From Pseudomonas farsensis (GTDB taxonomy: Bacteria > Pseudomonadota > Gammaproteobacteria > Pseudomonadales > Pseudomonadaceae), in the NCBI RefSeq assembly GCF_014268805.2, contig NZ_JABWRF020000002.1, positions 496,001-560,000 on the forward strand: a stretch of DNA of 64,000 nucleotides, read 5' to 3'. Position 1 is the stretch's first letter. Each line of letters starts with the position of its first letter. Position numbers and translations under genes: made by a program. Shown piece after piece: positions 18,551 to 27,049 of the stretch. A model generated the notes under the pieces. It did not search any database, had not been told where the DNA came from, and saw nothing but the letters and a program-made list of their open reading frames with translations.

Positions 18551-18850
18551 GATGGGCCTGCACTGGCCTCATCGCAGGCTGGCGCCAGCTTCCCACAAAG
18601 ACCGCGCCCAGCCGCAACATGGCTGGTTGGACCCAATCCTGTGGGAAATGACAGAGCGTCGTGGCGAGCGGGCTTGTCCCGCGTTGGGCTGCGCAGCAGC
18701 CCTTGGGGTTTTCAGGGCTGCTGCGCAGCCCAACGCGGGACAAGCCCGCTCGCCACAAAGGAGCTCGCTACATGGAGATATGTCTGGCGGGAACAGGTTT
18801 GTACAAAACCATGGACTCTAGCAACGGCCCTGTGGGTGCGGCCTTAGCCG
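18551..18850. repeat. Composite inverted-repeat element, copy 2 of 4 (reverse orientation)
   Basis: The core (18661-18756) is nearly identical to 13253-13348. Its left flank (GGACCCAATCCTGTGGGAAATG) and right flank (ATATGTCTGGCGGGAACAGG...TTTGTACAAAACCAT) are the reverse complements of the flanks of copy 1. It occupies most of the 378-bp gap 18486-18863, in which I see no gene. Confidence 0.85.
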
Positions 18851-18863
18851 CCACCACAAACGC

Positions 18864-19775
18864 TTACGCCCCAGGCGTGAAGTGCTTCTGCGCCGTACCG
18901 CGGGCAATCAACCGCGACAGGTAATCGAGCTTCTGCGCATCCTGGTCGACGAACTTGAAGGTTACTTGCAGCCAGTCGCTGTCAGGCTTGGCTTCAACCG
19001 CTGCAATGGCATGCAGATAGCCGTTCAGGCGCGCTGTTTCGGCGTTGTCGCCCTGCTCCAGGTCCAGCACCGCACCTTCGAGCACCTGCGGCAGGTTGGC
19101 GCCACGGCGTACCACCAGCAAGGCTTCCTTCAGGCTCAAGGCCTTGATCACACACGGCTGTGGGCCACTGGCCAGGCGCAGTTGGCCTTGGCCACGGCCA
19201 GCCGGAGCGGCCGCACTTGAAGGCCGTGGGGTCGGGGCGTTGATCAATGGCTTGGCAGCCGCAGGCGCAGCAGCGGCAACCGGCGCGGCCACTTTGGCGG
19301 CTTCGGTGCGGCCACCGGTCAGGGCGCTGAGCGAGTCATTGGCAAACGCCGAGTTGACCCGCGCCTGCGCGCCGGCCATCAGGCTGTCGAGCTTGCCGAT
19401 CTTGGTCAGGGATTTTTTCACCTTGGTCAGCAGCTGTTCGTTGGTGAACGGCTTGCCAACGAAGTCGGAGACGCCGGCCTGGATGGCCTGGATCACGTTC
19501 TCCTTGTCACCACGGCTGGTCACCATGATGAACTGCATGGTTTTCATTTCTTCCTGCTGACGGCACCAGCTCAGCAGTTCGAGGCCGGACATTTCCGGCA
19601 TCTCCCAGTCGCACAGGACCAGGTCGAAACGCTCCTTGGCAAGCAGCGCCATGGCTTTGCGGCCATTGACTGCATCTTCGATAACCATGCCAGGGAACGC
19701 GTTGCGCAGGCACTTCTTTACCAGGTCGCGGATGAACGGGGCATCGTCCACGACCAGCACATTGACTTTACTCAT
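18864..19775 (-). CDS. Response regulator with degenerate PilZ-like C-terminal domain
   Basis: The 303-residue protein has a CheY-like receiver (1-125) with D10-D11, phospho-acceptor D56 (LVLCDWEMPEMSG) and the conserved Lys (VGKPF). An Ala/Pro-rich linker (about 155-195) follows. The C-terminal domain (about 205-303) ends in FKFVDQDAQKLDYLSRLI. This resembles the end of PilZ domains, but I find no clear RxxxR or (D/N)xSxxG c-di-GMP motif, so binding is doubtful. The strong Shine-Dalgarno AGGAG precedes the ATG. It follows phoU on the same strand, beyond the phoU terminator. Cognate kinase unknown. Confidence 0.8.
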   Translation of the reverse strand: MSKVNVLVVDDAPFIRDLVKKCLRNAFPGMVIEDAVNGRKAMALLAKERFDLVLCDWEMPEMSGLELLSWCRQQEEMKTMQFIMVTSRGDKENVIQAIQAGVSDFVGKPFTNEQLLTKVKKSLTKIGKLDSLMAGAQARVNSAFANDSLSALTGGRTEAAKVAAPVAAAAPAAAKPLINAPTPRPSSAAAPAGRGQGQLRLASGPQPCVIKALSLKEALLVVRRGANLPQVLEGAVLDLEQGDNAETARLNGYLHAIAAVEAKPDSDWLQVTFKFVDQDAQKLDYLSRLIARGTAQKHFTPGA

Positions 19776-19897
19776 CGATACTCCTCTTAATCCCGACTAG
19801 CATACCGCCGACTGATGGCAATTTGCCAAACCACTGGTCACGCCGGGACTTTCACTGTCGTTCGCGGGTGCCTGCTGGTGCTCGACCACAAACGAAA

Positions 19898-19919
19898 ACG
19901 CCCGGCAGAAGCCGGGCGT
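19898..19919 (-). terminator. Intrinsic terminator after phoU
   Basis: ACGCCCGGC (19898-19906) pairs with GCCGGGCGT (19911-19919) around AGAA. On the minus strand it is followed by TTTTCGTTTG. It ends the pst-phoU transcript. Confidence 0.9.
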
Positions 19920-19936
19920 GATGCTCGGGAGCAATC

Positions 19937-20707
19937 TTATTTATCGTCCGGTTCAGCCGGAACATTAGCTATTTCGGCCTCTTCCTGCTCCGCGCCTTTA
20001 ACCTCGGCCGCCATGCGCTTCAGGCCCATGTGCCGCACGTCGGTGCCGCGTACCAGGTAGATCACCAGCGCCGCGATATTGCGCGCGTGGTCGCCGATCC
20101 GCTCAAGCGAGCGCAGCGCCCAGATGACGCTGAGTACACGCGAGATCGAGCGTGGGTCTTCCATCATGTAGGTGACCAGCTCGCGCAGCGCGGTCTTGTA
20201 CTCGCGGTCGATGGTCTTGTCGTACTGGGCCACCGACAGCGCCAGGTCGGCGTCAAAGCGGGCGAAGGCGTCGAGCGCGTCACGCACCATGTTGCGTACC
20301 TGGTCGCCAATGTGGCGTACCTCGACATAGCCGCGTGGCGACTCGCCTTCTTCGCACAGTTGAATGGCGCGGCGGGCGATCTTGGTGGACTCGTCGCCGA
20401 TGCGCTCCAGGTCGATCACCGACTTGGAAATGCTGATGATCAGGCGCAGGTCGGAGGCCGCAGGCTGGCGACGGGCCAGAATGCGCACGCATTCTTCGTC
20501 GATGTTGCGCTCCATCTGGTTGATCTGTTCGTCAACCTCACGCACCTGCTGGGCAAGGCCCGAGTCGGCCTCGATCAGCGCGGTGACGGCGTCGTTGACC
20601 TGCTTCTCGACCAGCCCGCCCATCGCCAGCAAGTGGCTGCGCACCTCTTCAAGCTCGGCGTTGAACTGCTGGGAGATGTGGTGGGTAAGGCTTTCTTTGT
20701 TGATCAT
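19937..20707 (-). CDS. phoU: Phosphate signalling protein PhoU
   Basis: PhoU links the Pst transporter to PhoR and keeps the Pho regulon off when phosphate is plentiful. The 256-residue protein is all-helical with the two PhoU three-helix repeats. Metal-binding motifs E.....D appear as SVIDLERIGDESTKIAR and SLERIGDHARNIA. It is the last gene of pstC-pstA-pstB-phoU. It is separated from pstB by a 121-bp gap filled with inverted repeats. Confidence 0.97.
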   Translation of the reverse strand: MINKESLTHHISQQFNAELEEVRSHLLAMGGLVEKQVNDAVTALIEADSGLAQQVREVDEQINQMERNIDEECVRILARRQPAASDLRLIISISKSVIDLERIGDESTKIARRAIQLCEEGESPRGYVEVRHIGDQVRNMVRDALDAFARFDADLALSVAQYDKTIDREYKTALRELVTYMMEDPRSISRVLSVIWALRSLERIGDHARNIAALVIYLVRGTDVRHMGLKRMAAEVKGAEQEEAEIANVPAEPDDK

Positions 20708-20711
20708 GCTT

Positions 20712-20815
20712 TCGCTCCGCGAAGAAGCTGCAAGCCTCTAGCTGCACGCTTCAAGTAGTTCGTGTCATTCCCTGGCCGCCTGCTCTTGCAGCTTGCCGCT
20801 TCAAGCGTGCAGCTG
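20712..20815. repeat. Intra-operon GCAGCTTGC-type repeats between pstB and phoU
   Basis: The gap contains repeated and inverted units of the form AAGCTGCAAGC, TGCACGCTTCAAG and GCAGCTTGCCGCTTCAAGC. Similar units lie between pstA and pstB (21672-21745) and between the two pyruvate carboxylase genes (51966-52060). Confidence 0.7.
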
Positions 20816-20828
20816 CGCCAAAGGCGCC

Positions 20829-21662
20829 CTAGCCGTAACGACCGGTAATGTAGTCTTCGGTCTGCTTCTTCGACGGGTTGGTGAACAGGGTGTCGGTATC
20901 ACCAAACTCGATCAGTTTGCCCATGTACATGAACGCGGTGTAGTCCGAAACACGGGCTGCCTGCTGCATGTTGTGGGTAACGATGACGATGGTGTACTTG
21001 GACTTGAGTTCGTAGATCAGCTCTTCGACCTTCAGCGTGGAGATCGGGTCGAGTGCCGAGCACGGTTCGTCGAGCAGCAGCACTTCGGGCTCGACGGCAA
21101 TGGTACGGGCAATCACCAGACGTTGCTGCTGGCCACCGGAAAGGCCCAGCGCCGACTCATGCAGGCGGTCCTTGACCTCGTCCCACAGCGCGGCACCCTT
21201 GAGCGCCCACTCAACGGCTTCGTCGAGGGTGCGCTTCTTGTTGATGCCCTGGATACGCAGGCCGTAGACCACGTTCTCGTAGATGGTCTTGGGGAACGGG
21301 TTGGGCTTCTGGAACACCATGCCCACGCGGCGGCGCAGTTCGGCAACGTCCTCGCCCTTGCGGTAGATGTTGTTGCCGTACAGGTTGATGGCGCCTTCCA
21401 CGCGGCAGCCGTCGACCAGGTCGTTCATGCGGTTGAAGGTGCGCAGCAGGGTCGACTTGCCGCAGCCGGACGGGCCGATGAAGGCCGTGACGCGCTGCTT
21501 GGGGATGTTCATCTGCACATCGAACAGCGCCTGCTTGTCGCCGTAGAACAGCGAAAGGCCAGGCACTTCGATGGCCACGGTTTCTTCGGCCAGGCGCAGG
21601 CTCTGTTTGTCGCGGCCCAGGGCCGACATGTCGATGGCGTGGGTATGGCTGTCGTGTTGCAT
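20829..21662 (-). CDS. pstB: Phosphate ABC transporter ATP-binding protein PstB
   Basis: The 277-residue ATPase drives high-affinity phosphate import. Walker A is GPSGCGKST and the ABC signature is LSGGQQQRL. Walker B ends in [12 protein letters not shown], and the H-loop is in IVTHNM. Start is placed at MQHDSHTH because GGAG stands 7 bases upstream. An upstream Met at 21686 lacks a ribosome site and overlaps the repeat-filled leader. It follows pstA after a 96-bp repeat-containing gap. Confidence 0.97.
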   Translation of the reverse strand: MQHDSHTHAIDMSALGRDKQSLRLAEETVAIEVPGLSLFYGDKQALFDVQMNIPKQRVTAFIGPSGCGKSTLLRTFNRMNDLVDGCRVEGAINLYGNNIYRKGEDVAELRRRVGMVFQKPNPFPKTIYENVVYGLRIQGINKKRTLDEAVEWALKGAALWDEVKDRLHESALGLSGGQQQRLVIARTIAVEPEVLLLDEPCSALDPISTLKVEELIYELKSKYTIVIVTHNMQQAARVSDYTAFMYMGKLIEFGDTDTLFTNPSKKQTEDYITGRYG

Positions 21663-21671
21663 GTTCTCACT

Positions 21672-21745
21672 CCGTTGAAGCTGCAAGCTTCAAGCTGCTA
21701 TCTGCAAGTTGGGGCAAAAGCGGCAATCTGCTCAAGGCTTGCCGC
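21672..21745. repeat. Intra-operon repeats between pstA and pstB
   Basis: Units GAAGCTGCAAGCTTCAAGCTGC and AAGGCTTGCCGCTTATGGCTTG resemble those at 20712-20815. They can fold into hairpins inside the pst message. Confidence 0.65.
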
Positions 21746-21758
21746 TTATGGCTTGGGC

Positions 21759-23429
21759 TTAACTGTCGAGGGCCTTGTACTTCTCGCGCAGGTGGTTACG
21801 GATCCACACCGCCGAGAGGTTGAGGGTGGCGATTACCAGCACCAGCAGCAACGCGGTGGCGTACACCAGCGGCCGCGCGGCCTCGACGTTGGGGCTCTGG
21901 AAGCCGACGTCGTAGATATGGAAGCCCAGGTGCATGATTTTCTGGTCAAGGTGCAGGTACGGGTAGTTGCCATCCACTGGCAGCGACGGCGCCAGCTTGA
22001 CCACACCCACCAGCATCAGCGGGGCCACTTCGCCGGCAGCGCGGGCCACGGCCAGAATCATCCCGGTCATCATCGCCGGGCTTGCCATCGGCAGCACGAT
22101 CTTCCACAGCGTCTCGGCCTTGGTTGCACCCAGCGCCAGCGAGCCTTCACGCACCGTGCGTGGAATGCGCGCCAGGCCTTCTTCGGTGGCCACGATCACC
22201 ACCGGCACCGCCAGCAGCGCCAGGGTCAGCGAGGCCCACAGCAGGCCCGGCGTACCAAGGGTGGGCGCCGGCAGCGACTCGGGGAAGAACAGCCGGTCGA
22301 TGGAACCACCCAGCACATAGACGAAGAAGCCCAGGCCGAACACGCCGTAGACGATGGCCGGAACCCCCGCCAGGTTGTTCACCGCAATACGGATCAGGCG
22401 GGTTACCGGGCCTTGGCGTGCGTATTCACGCAGGTACACTGCCGCCAGCACACCGAACGGGGTCACGATCACGGCCATGATCAGGGTCATCATCACCGTG
22501 CCGAAAATGGCCGGGAAGATACCGCCTTCGGTGTTGGCTTCACGCGGGTCATCGCTGAGGAATTCCCACACCTTGCCGAAGTAGCTGCCCATCTTGGTCA
22601 TGGCGGACATGCCGTTGGGCTGGATCGCGTGGACCACCTTGCTCAGGTTGATCTCGACTTCGCGGCCGTTGCCATCGCGGGCCACCAGGCTGTCGCGGGC
22701 AAACGCCTGGTGCAGGCCGGTGAGGCGCTCTTCGATGGCCTTGTAGCGGTTGTTCAGCTCGGCACGCTCAGCGTCCATGTCAGCCTGGGCAGCGGCGTCG
22801 AGCTTGCCTTGCAGCTCCAGCTTGCGGCTTTGCAGGCGCAGGCGTTCGAGGCCATGGTTGATGGCACCGATGTCCTTCTTCTCAAGCTTGACCAGTTGGT
22901 CGTTGAGGTCGCTGGCACGCTTGAGGCGTACCTGCAGTTCGTTCCAGGCCTCGGGGCCTTGAGCGACCACGCGGCCCTCTTCCTTGACGCTGACCAGGTA
23001 GCCGTAGAAGTTGCCCCACTCGCGGCGCTCCAGGGCCATCAGGTCGGCCGGACGTTGCTGGTCCACCAGCCACTCGCCGACCACCCAGGTGAAGTCGCTG
23101 CCGTTGAGGTCGCGGTTACCGACCTTGATCAGCTCGCGGGTCATGAACTCAGGGCCCTGGTCAGGCACCGGCAAGCCGGCGCCCTTGAGGCGTTCACGCG
23201 GGACTTCTTCTTTCTGTACCACTTCACCGACGATCACATGGTCGCCTTGGCCCGGCACCTTGTAGGTGGCCTGGATCAGGTCAGCCGGCCAGAAGTGGCC
23301 CAGGCCACGTACGGCGATCACGGACAACAGGCCAATGGTCATGATGACCGCGATTGCCACCGCGCCACCGCTGATCCAGACGCCGGGGGCGCCGCTCTTG
23401 AACCAGCCTTTGAGGGAATCCTTTTTCAC
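21759..23429 (-). CDS. pstA: Phosphate ABC transporter permease PstA, extended form
   Basis: The 556-residue protein is nearly twice the length of E. coli PstA. A first membrane helix (about 18-40) is followed by a large non-membrane insert (about 45-270). Part of it is a charged, coiled-coil-like section (RLKRASDLNDQLVKLEKKD...). The canonical permease with several helices (about 290-545) then follows. It contains the EAA-type loop SLALGATKAETLWKIVLPMASPA. Start is GTG, preceded by AGGTAG. It lies 17 bp after pstC. The insert is a Pseudomonas-type feature and its role is not known to me. Confidence 0.93.
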   Translation of the reverse strand: MKKDSLKGWFKSGAPGVWISGGAVAIAVIMTIGLLSVIAVRGLGHFWPADLIQATYKVPGQGDHVIVGEVVQKEEVPRERLKGAGLPVPDQGPEFMTRELIKVGNRDLNGSDFTWVVGEWLVDQQRPADLMALERREWGNFYGYLVSVKEEGRVVAQGPEAWNELQVRLKRASDLNDQLVKLEKKDIGAINHGLERLRLQSRKLELQGKLDAAAQADMDAERAELNNRYKAIEERLTGLHQAFARDSLVARDGNGREVEINLSKVVHAIQPNGMSAMTKMGSYFGKVWEFLSDDPREANTEGGIFPAIFGTVMMTLIMAVIVTPFGVLAAVYLREYARQGPVTRLIRIAVNNLAGVPAIVYGVFGLGFFVYVLGGSIDRLFFPESLPAPTLGTPGLLWASLTLALLAVPVVIVATEEGLARIPRTVREGSLALGATKAETLWKIVLPMASPAMMTGMILAVARAAGEVAPLMLVGVVKLAPSLPVDGNYPYLHLDQKIMHLGFHIYDVGFQSPNVEAARPLVYATALLLVLVIATLNLSAVWIRNHLREKYKALDS

Positions 23430-23446
23430 GGATCTCTACCTTTCTA

Positions 23447-25735
23447 TCAAAGCGACGAGTATTTCTTGCGCAGGCGCTGGCGAATCAGCTCGGCCAAGGT
23501 GTTCATGATGAACGTGAACATCAGCAGCACGAGTGCGGCGAGGAACAGCACACGGTAGTGGCTGCCACCGACCTCAGATTCAGGCATTTCCACGGCCACG
23601 TTGGCGGCCAGGGTGCGCATGCCCTCGAACAGGTTCATTTCCATTACCGGGGTGTTGCCGGTAGCCATCAGCACGATCATGGTCTCGCCCACCGCCCGGC
23701 CCATGCCGATCATCAAGGCCGAGAAGATACCCGGGCTTGCGGTGAGGATGACCACGCGGGTCAGGGTCTGCCATGGCGTCGCACCCAGGGCCAGCGAGCC
23801 CAGGGTGAGGCTGCGTGGCACGCTGAACACAGCGTCTTCGGCGATGGAGTAGATGTTCGGGATGACCGCAAAGCCCATGGCGATACCCACTACCAGGGCG
23901 TTGCGCTGGTCGTAGGTGATACCCAGGTCGTTGCTGATCCACAGGCGCATGTCGCCGCCGAAGAACCAGCTTTCCATGAACGGGCTCATGAACAGTGCGA
24001 ACCAGCCAATGGCCAGAATCACCGGGATCAGGATGGCCGCTTCCCAGCCATCTGGAACGCGCAGGCGGATCGACTCCGGCAGGCGGCTCCAGGCAAAGCC
24101 TGCAACCAGAATGCCCAGGGGCAGGATCATCAGCAGGCTGAACACGCCCGGCAGATGACCTTCAAGGTACGGCGCCAGGAACAGGCCGGCGAAGAAGCCG
24201 AGGATCACCGTCGGCATCGCCTCCATCAACTCGATCACCGGCTTGACCTTGCGGCGCATGCCAGGTGCCATGAAGTAGGCGGTGTAGATGGCTGCGGCAA
24301 TCGCCAGCGGTGCGGCCAGAATCATCGCGTAGAACGCGGCCTTGAGCGTACCGAATGTCAGTGGCGAGAGGCTCAGCTTGGGCTCGAAGTCGGTGTTCGA
24401 GGCGGTCGACTGCCAGACGTACTTCGGCTCGTCGTAGTTCTCGTACCAGACCTTGCCCCACAGCGCGCTGAACGACACTTCAGGGTGCGGGTTGCGCAGG
24501 CTCAGCGGCAGCAGCTTGCCGCCTTCTTCGATGATGATGCGGTTGGCACGTGGCGACAGGGCTAGAATGCCTGCGCCTTCAGCAACCGGCTCAACCAGCA
24601 GGGTGCGGTGTGCGGTGCTGTGGAACACGCCAAGCTTGCCTTCGCTGTCCAGGGCAATGAAGCCCTTGCGGCGTTCTTCGGCGTCGATCTGCACCACAGG
24701 CGCCTTGCCCAGCTGGAAGCTGCGGATCAGCTTCAAGCGCGACTCACCGTCCGGGTCGCGGGCCATGAACCACTGGCTCAGGCCGCCCTTGGAGTCACCG
24801 AAGATCAGCGAGATGCCGCCCACCAGCTGCCCGCTGGCGGTAATTTCGGCGTTGCCGTCTTCAAGCAGCTTGTAGCGGCCATTGAGGCTCTTTTCGCGCA
24901 GGCTGAACACATCGGCAGTGGCGCGGCCGTTGACCACGTACAGCCACTGCTGGCGCGGGTCGATGAAGATGTTCTTCACCGTCTCGGTCATCTGCGGCAA
25001 GGCAATGCGGTTCTGCTCGGTGGTGACCTCGCCGGTCATCATGTTCTCGGTGCGTGCAAGCTCCATAACCTGCAGTTGCGCACCGGTGGAGCCGGCCAGC
25101 AGCAGGGTTTCGCCATTGACGTTGACGGCTACATGCTCCAGCGGGCGGCCTTGATCATCCAAGGTGAACGCGCCCTGACCATAGGGGTAGTCGATACCTG
25201 CCTCGATGGTCTTCTTGTTGTCCGGGTAGGTGATCTTGTAGCTGTGGTGGAACACGAGCGCCTGGCCGTTGGACAGGCCCAGCACCACCAGCGGGCTGCC
25301 CGGCTGGTCGCTGCCGATCGAGCTGACCTGGGTGCCGGCTGGCAGCGGCAGGTCGACGCGCTTGAGTTCGTTACCGGTCTTGGTATCGAAGAACAGCGCC
25401 TGGCCCTTGTCGGAAACGCGCATGCCCACAAGGTTTTGCTCCTCGAGGGCGATCATCAGCGGCTTGCCGGCATCCTGTTGCAGCCAGGTGGGTTCCAGCG
25501 CCTTCTTGCTGGTCAGTTCGGCGCCCTGGAACAGCGGCAGCACCACGTAGGCCAGGTAGAAGAAGATCAGCGTAATGGCAGCCAGCACGGCCAGCCCGCC
25601 CACCAGTACATACCAGCGGGTCAGGCGGTCCTTGAGGGCGCGCATACGGCGCTTGCGTTGCAACTCGGGCGTATTGAAATCAATACGCAGCGGCGGAGAA
25701 TTTTGGGTCATGGTGGAGTTGGCCAGATCATTCAT
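23447..25735 (-). CDS. pstC: Phosphate ABC transporter permease PstC, extended form
   Basis: The 762-residue product has an N-terminal membrane helix (about 40-70). A long periplasmic beta-rich region (about 75-460) precedes the channel domain (about 470-760). The region contains repeated strand pairs and text such as QQWLYVVNGRATADVFSL, suggestive of a beta-propeller-like fold. The EAA-type loop LGATPWQTLTRVVILTASPG is present. E. coli PstC is only about 320 residues, so the extra domain is substantial. Start is ATG at 25735. An in-frame GTG two codons upstream is less well placed. Its own Pho box precedes it. Confidence 0.93.
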   Translation of the reverse strand: MNDLANSTMTQNSPPLRIDFNTPELQRKRRMRALKDRLTRWYVLVGGLAVLAAITLIFFYLAYVVLPLFQGAELTSKKALEPTWLQQDAGKPLMIALEEQNLVGMRVSDKGQALFFDTKTGNELKRVDLPLPAGTQVSSIGSDQPGSPLVVLGLSNGQALVFHHSYKITYPDNKKTIEAGIDYPYGQGAFTLDDQGRPLEHVAVNVNGETLLLAGSTGAQLQVMELARTENMMTGEVTTEQNRIALPQMTETVKNIFIDPRQQWLYVVNGRATADVFSLREKSLNGRYKLLEDGNAEITASGQLVGGISLIFGDSKGGLSQWFMARDPDGESRLKLIRSFQLGKAPVVQIDAEERRKGFIALDSEGKLGVFHSTAHRTLLVEPVAEGAGILALSPRANRIIIEEGGKLLPLSLRNPHPEVSFSALWGKVWYENYDEPKYVWQSTASNTDFEPKLSLSPLTFGTLKAAFYAMILAAPLAIAAAIYTAYFMAPGMRRKVKPVIELMEAMPTVILGFFAGLFLAPYLEGHLPGVFSLLMILPLGILVAGFAWSRLPESIRLRVPDGWEAAILIPVILAIGWFALFMSPFMESWFFGGDMRLWISNDLGITYDQRNALVVGIAMGFAVIPNIYSIAEDAVFSVPRSLTLGSLALGATPWQTLTRVVILTASPGIFSALMIGMGRAVGETMIVLMATGNTPVMEMNLFEGMRTLAANVAVEMPESEVGGSHYRVLFLAALVLLMFTFIMNTLAELIRQRLRKKYSSL

Positions 25736-25757
25736 GCGCACACCCTAGCGGTCCCGT

Positions 25758-25775
25758 ATGACAAAAACATGACAG
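25758..25775 (-). promoter_or_regulatory. Pho box upstream of pstC
   Basis: Read on the minus strand this is CTGTCAT-GTTT-TTGTCAT, differing from the PhoB consensus by a single base in the two 7-base units. It lies 23 bp before the pstC start, so pstCAB-phoU can be induced separately from pstS. Confidence 0.88.
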
Positions 25776-25841
25776 TGCAGTGACGCAAAAAAGCCCGCCG
25801 CTCAGGAGCCCTGGCTGCGGACTGACGAATTCGTGGGGAAA

Positions 25842-25864
25842 GGCCGGCGCATGGGCTGCCGGCC
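25842..25864 (-). terminator. Hairpin terminator after pstS
   Basis: GGCCGGC (25842-25848) pairs with GCCGGCC (25858-25864) about 20 bp after the pstS stop. TTTCCCC follows on the minus strand. A second T-run lies at 25789-25795 before the pstC Pho box. The T-tract is short, so termination may be partial, allowing read-through into pstC. Confidence 0.65.
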
Positions 25865-25883
25865 TCTTCCGATTACTGCCTAA

Positions 25884-26882
25884 TTACTTCTTTGCAACGT
25901 TGCCAGCGTGGGACAGGCCCAGGTCAGCCAGGGTCTTGTCGACCACTTTGGCAGGCAGCGGGATGTAGCCGTCCTTCACCACGACCTGCTGACCGGCCTG
26001 CGACAGCACCAGCTTGATGAACTCGGCGTCCAGCGGTGCCAGCGGCTTGTTCGGCGCCTTGTTGACGTAGACGTAGAGGAAGCGCGACAGCGGGTAGGTG
26101 CCGTTCAGGGCGTTGGTTTCGTTGTCTTCAACGAACTCGCCGCCTTCTTTCTTGGCCAGGGCGACGGTTTTCACCGAGGCGGTTTTGTAGCCGATGCCCG
26201 AGTAGCCGATGCCGTTCAGCGAGGAGCTGATCGACTGCACCACCGAAGCGGAGCCAGGTTGTTCGTTGACGTTAGGCTTGAAGTCGCCTTTGCACAGGGC
26301 TTCTTCCTTGAAGTAGCCGTATGTGCCCGATACCGAGTTGCGGCCGAACAGCTGGATTGGCTTGTTGGCCAGGTCGCCTTTCACGCCCACATCGCCCCAG
26401 GTCTTGACGTCAGCCTTGCCACCGCACAGGCGGGTGGAGGAGAAGATGGCGTCGACCTGAGCCATGGTCAGGCCTTTGATCGGGTTGTCCTTGTGCACGA
26501 AGACAGCCAGGGCGTCGACGGCAACCGGGATGGCGGTTGGCTTGTAGCCGTACTTCTGCTCGAAGGCCTGCAGCTCGACATCCTTCATCTTGCGGCTCAT
26601 CGGGCCGAGGTTGGCGGTGCCCTCGGTCAGCGCAGGTGGCGCGGTGGAGGAACCGGCGGCCTGGATCTGGATGTTTACGTTCGGATATTCCTTCTTGTAG
26701 GCCTCGGCCCACAGGGTCATCAGGTTCGCGAGGGTGTCGGAACCGACGCTGGAGAGGTTGCCCGATACACCGGTGGTCTTGGTGTAGGTCGGGATGGCTG
26801 GGTCGACAGCGGCGACCGCATTGGCGGTTGCAACGCCAGCGGCGGCAAAGGTCAGGGCCGCCATCAAACGCTTCAGTTTCAT
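25884..26882 (-). CDS. pstS: Periplasmic phosphate-binding protein PstS
   Basis: PstS delivers phosphate to PstC-PstA. The 332-residue precursor has a signal peptide ([17 protein letters not shown]). Its mature part carries phosphate-binding motifs [22 protein letters not shown] and [13 protein letters not shown] strong ribosome site (AGGAG) precedes the ATG. A Pho box lies 77 bp upstream. A large excess of PstS over the permease would be helped by the hairpin between pstS and pstC. Confidence 0.95.
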   Translation of the reverse strand: MKLKRLMAALTFAAAGVATANAVAAVDPAIPTYTKTTGVSGNLSSVGSDTLANLMTLWAEAYKKEYPNVNIQIQAAGSSTAPPALTEGTANLGPMSRKMKDVELQAFEQKYGYKPTAIPVAVDALAVFVHKDNPIKGLTMAQVDAIFSSTRLCGGKADVKTWGDVGVKGDLANKPIQLFGRNSVSGTYGYFKEEALCKGDFKPNVNEQPGSASVVQSISSSLNGIGYSGIGYKTASVKTVALAKKEGGEFVEDNETNALNGTYPLSRFLYVYVNKAPNKPLAPLDAEFIKLVLSQAGQQVVVKDGYIPLPAKVVDKTLADLGLSHAGNVAKK

Positions 26883-26958
26883 GCCTTGCTCCTAGCAGGA
26901 ATATCGTAGGGGTTGTGATGGAACGGGCCCAAGTATCTGTAGGCCGTGTGAACACTCT

Positions 26959-26976
26959 ATGACCCCAATGTGACAA
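26959..26976 (-). promoter_or_regulatory. Pho box upstream of pstS
   Basis: On the minus strand TTGTCAC-ATTG-GGGTCAT fits the two-unit PhoB site with three mismatches in 14. It begins right after the terminator of the bacteriocin operon. Confidence 0.75.
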
Positions 26977-26983
26977 TTGGATG

Positions 26984-27015
26984 AAAGGCCACCACGAGAC
27001 GCTCGGGTGGCCTTT
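26984..27015 (-). terminator. Terminator of the bacteriocin operon
   Basis: AAAGGCCACC (26984-26993) pairs perfectly with GGTGGCCTTT (27006-27015), 12-base loop, ending in TTTCAT on the minus strand. It is about 35 bp after the stop of the 27050-28504 gene. Confidence 0.85.
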
Positions 27016-27049
27016 ATCGATATCCCAGGCGGTTGCCTCAGCCCTGCGG

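Noticed and set aside
20793..23558. A 921-codon open frame on the plus strand opposite pstB-pstA
   Set aside because: It runs antisense to well-supported pst genes. Its His/Gln/Gly/Val-rich composition is that of a shadow frame in GC-rich DNA, with no domain visible.
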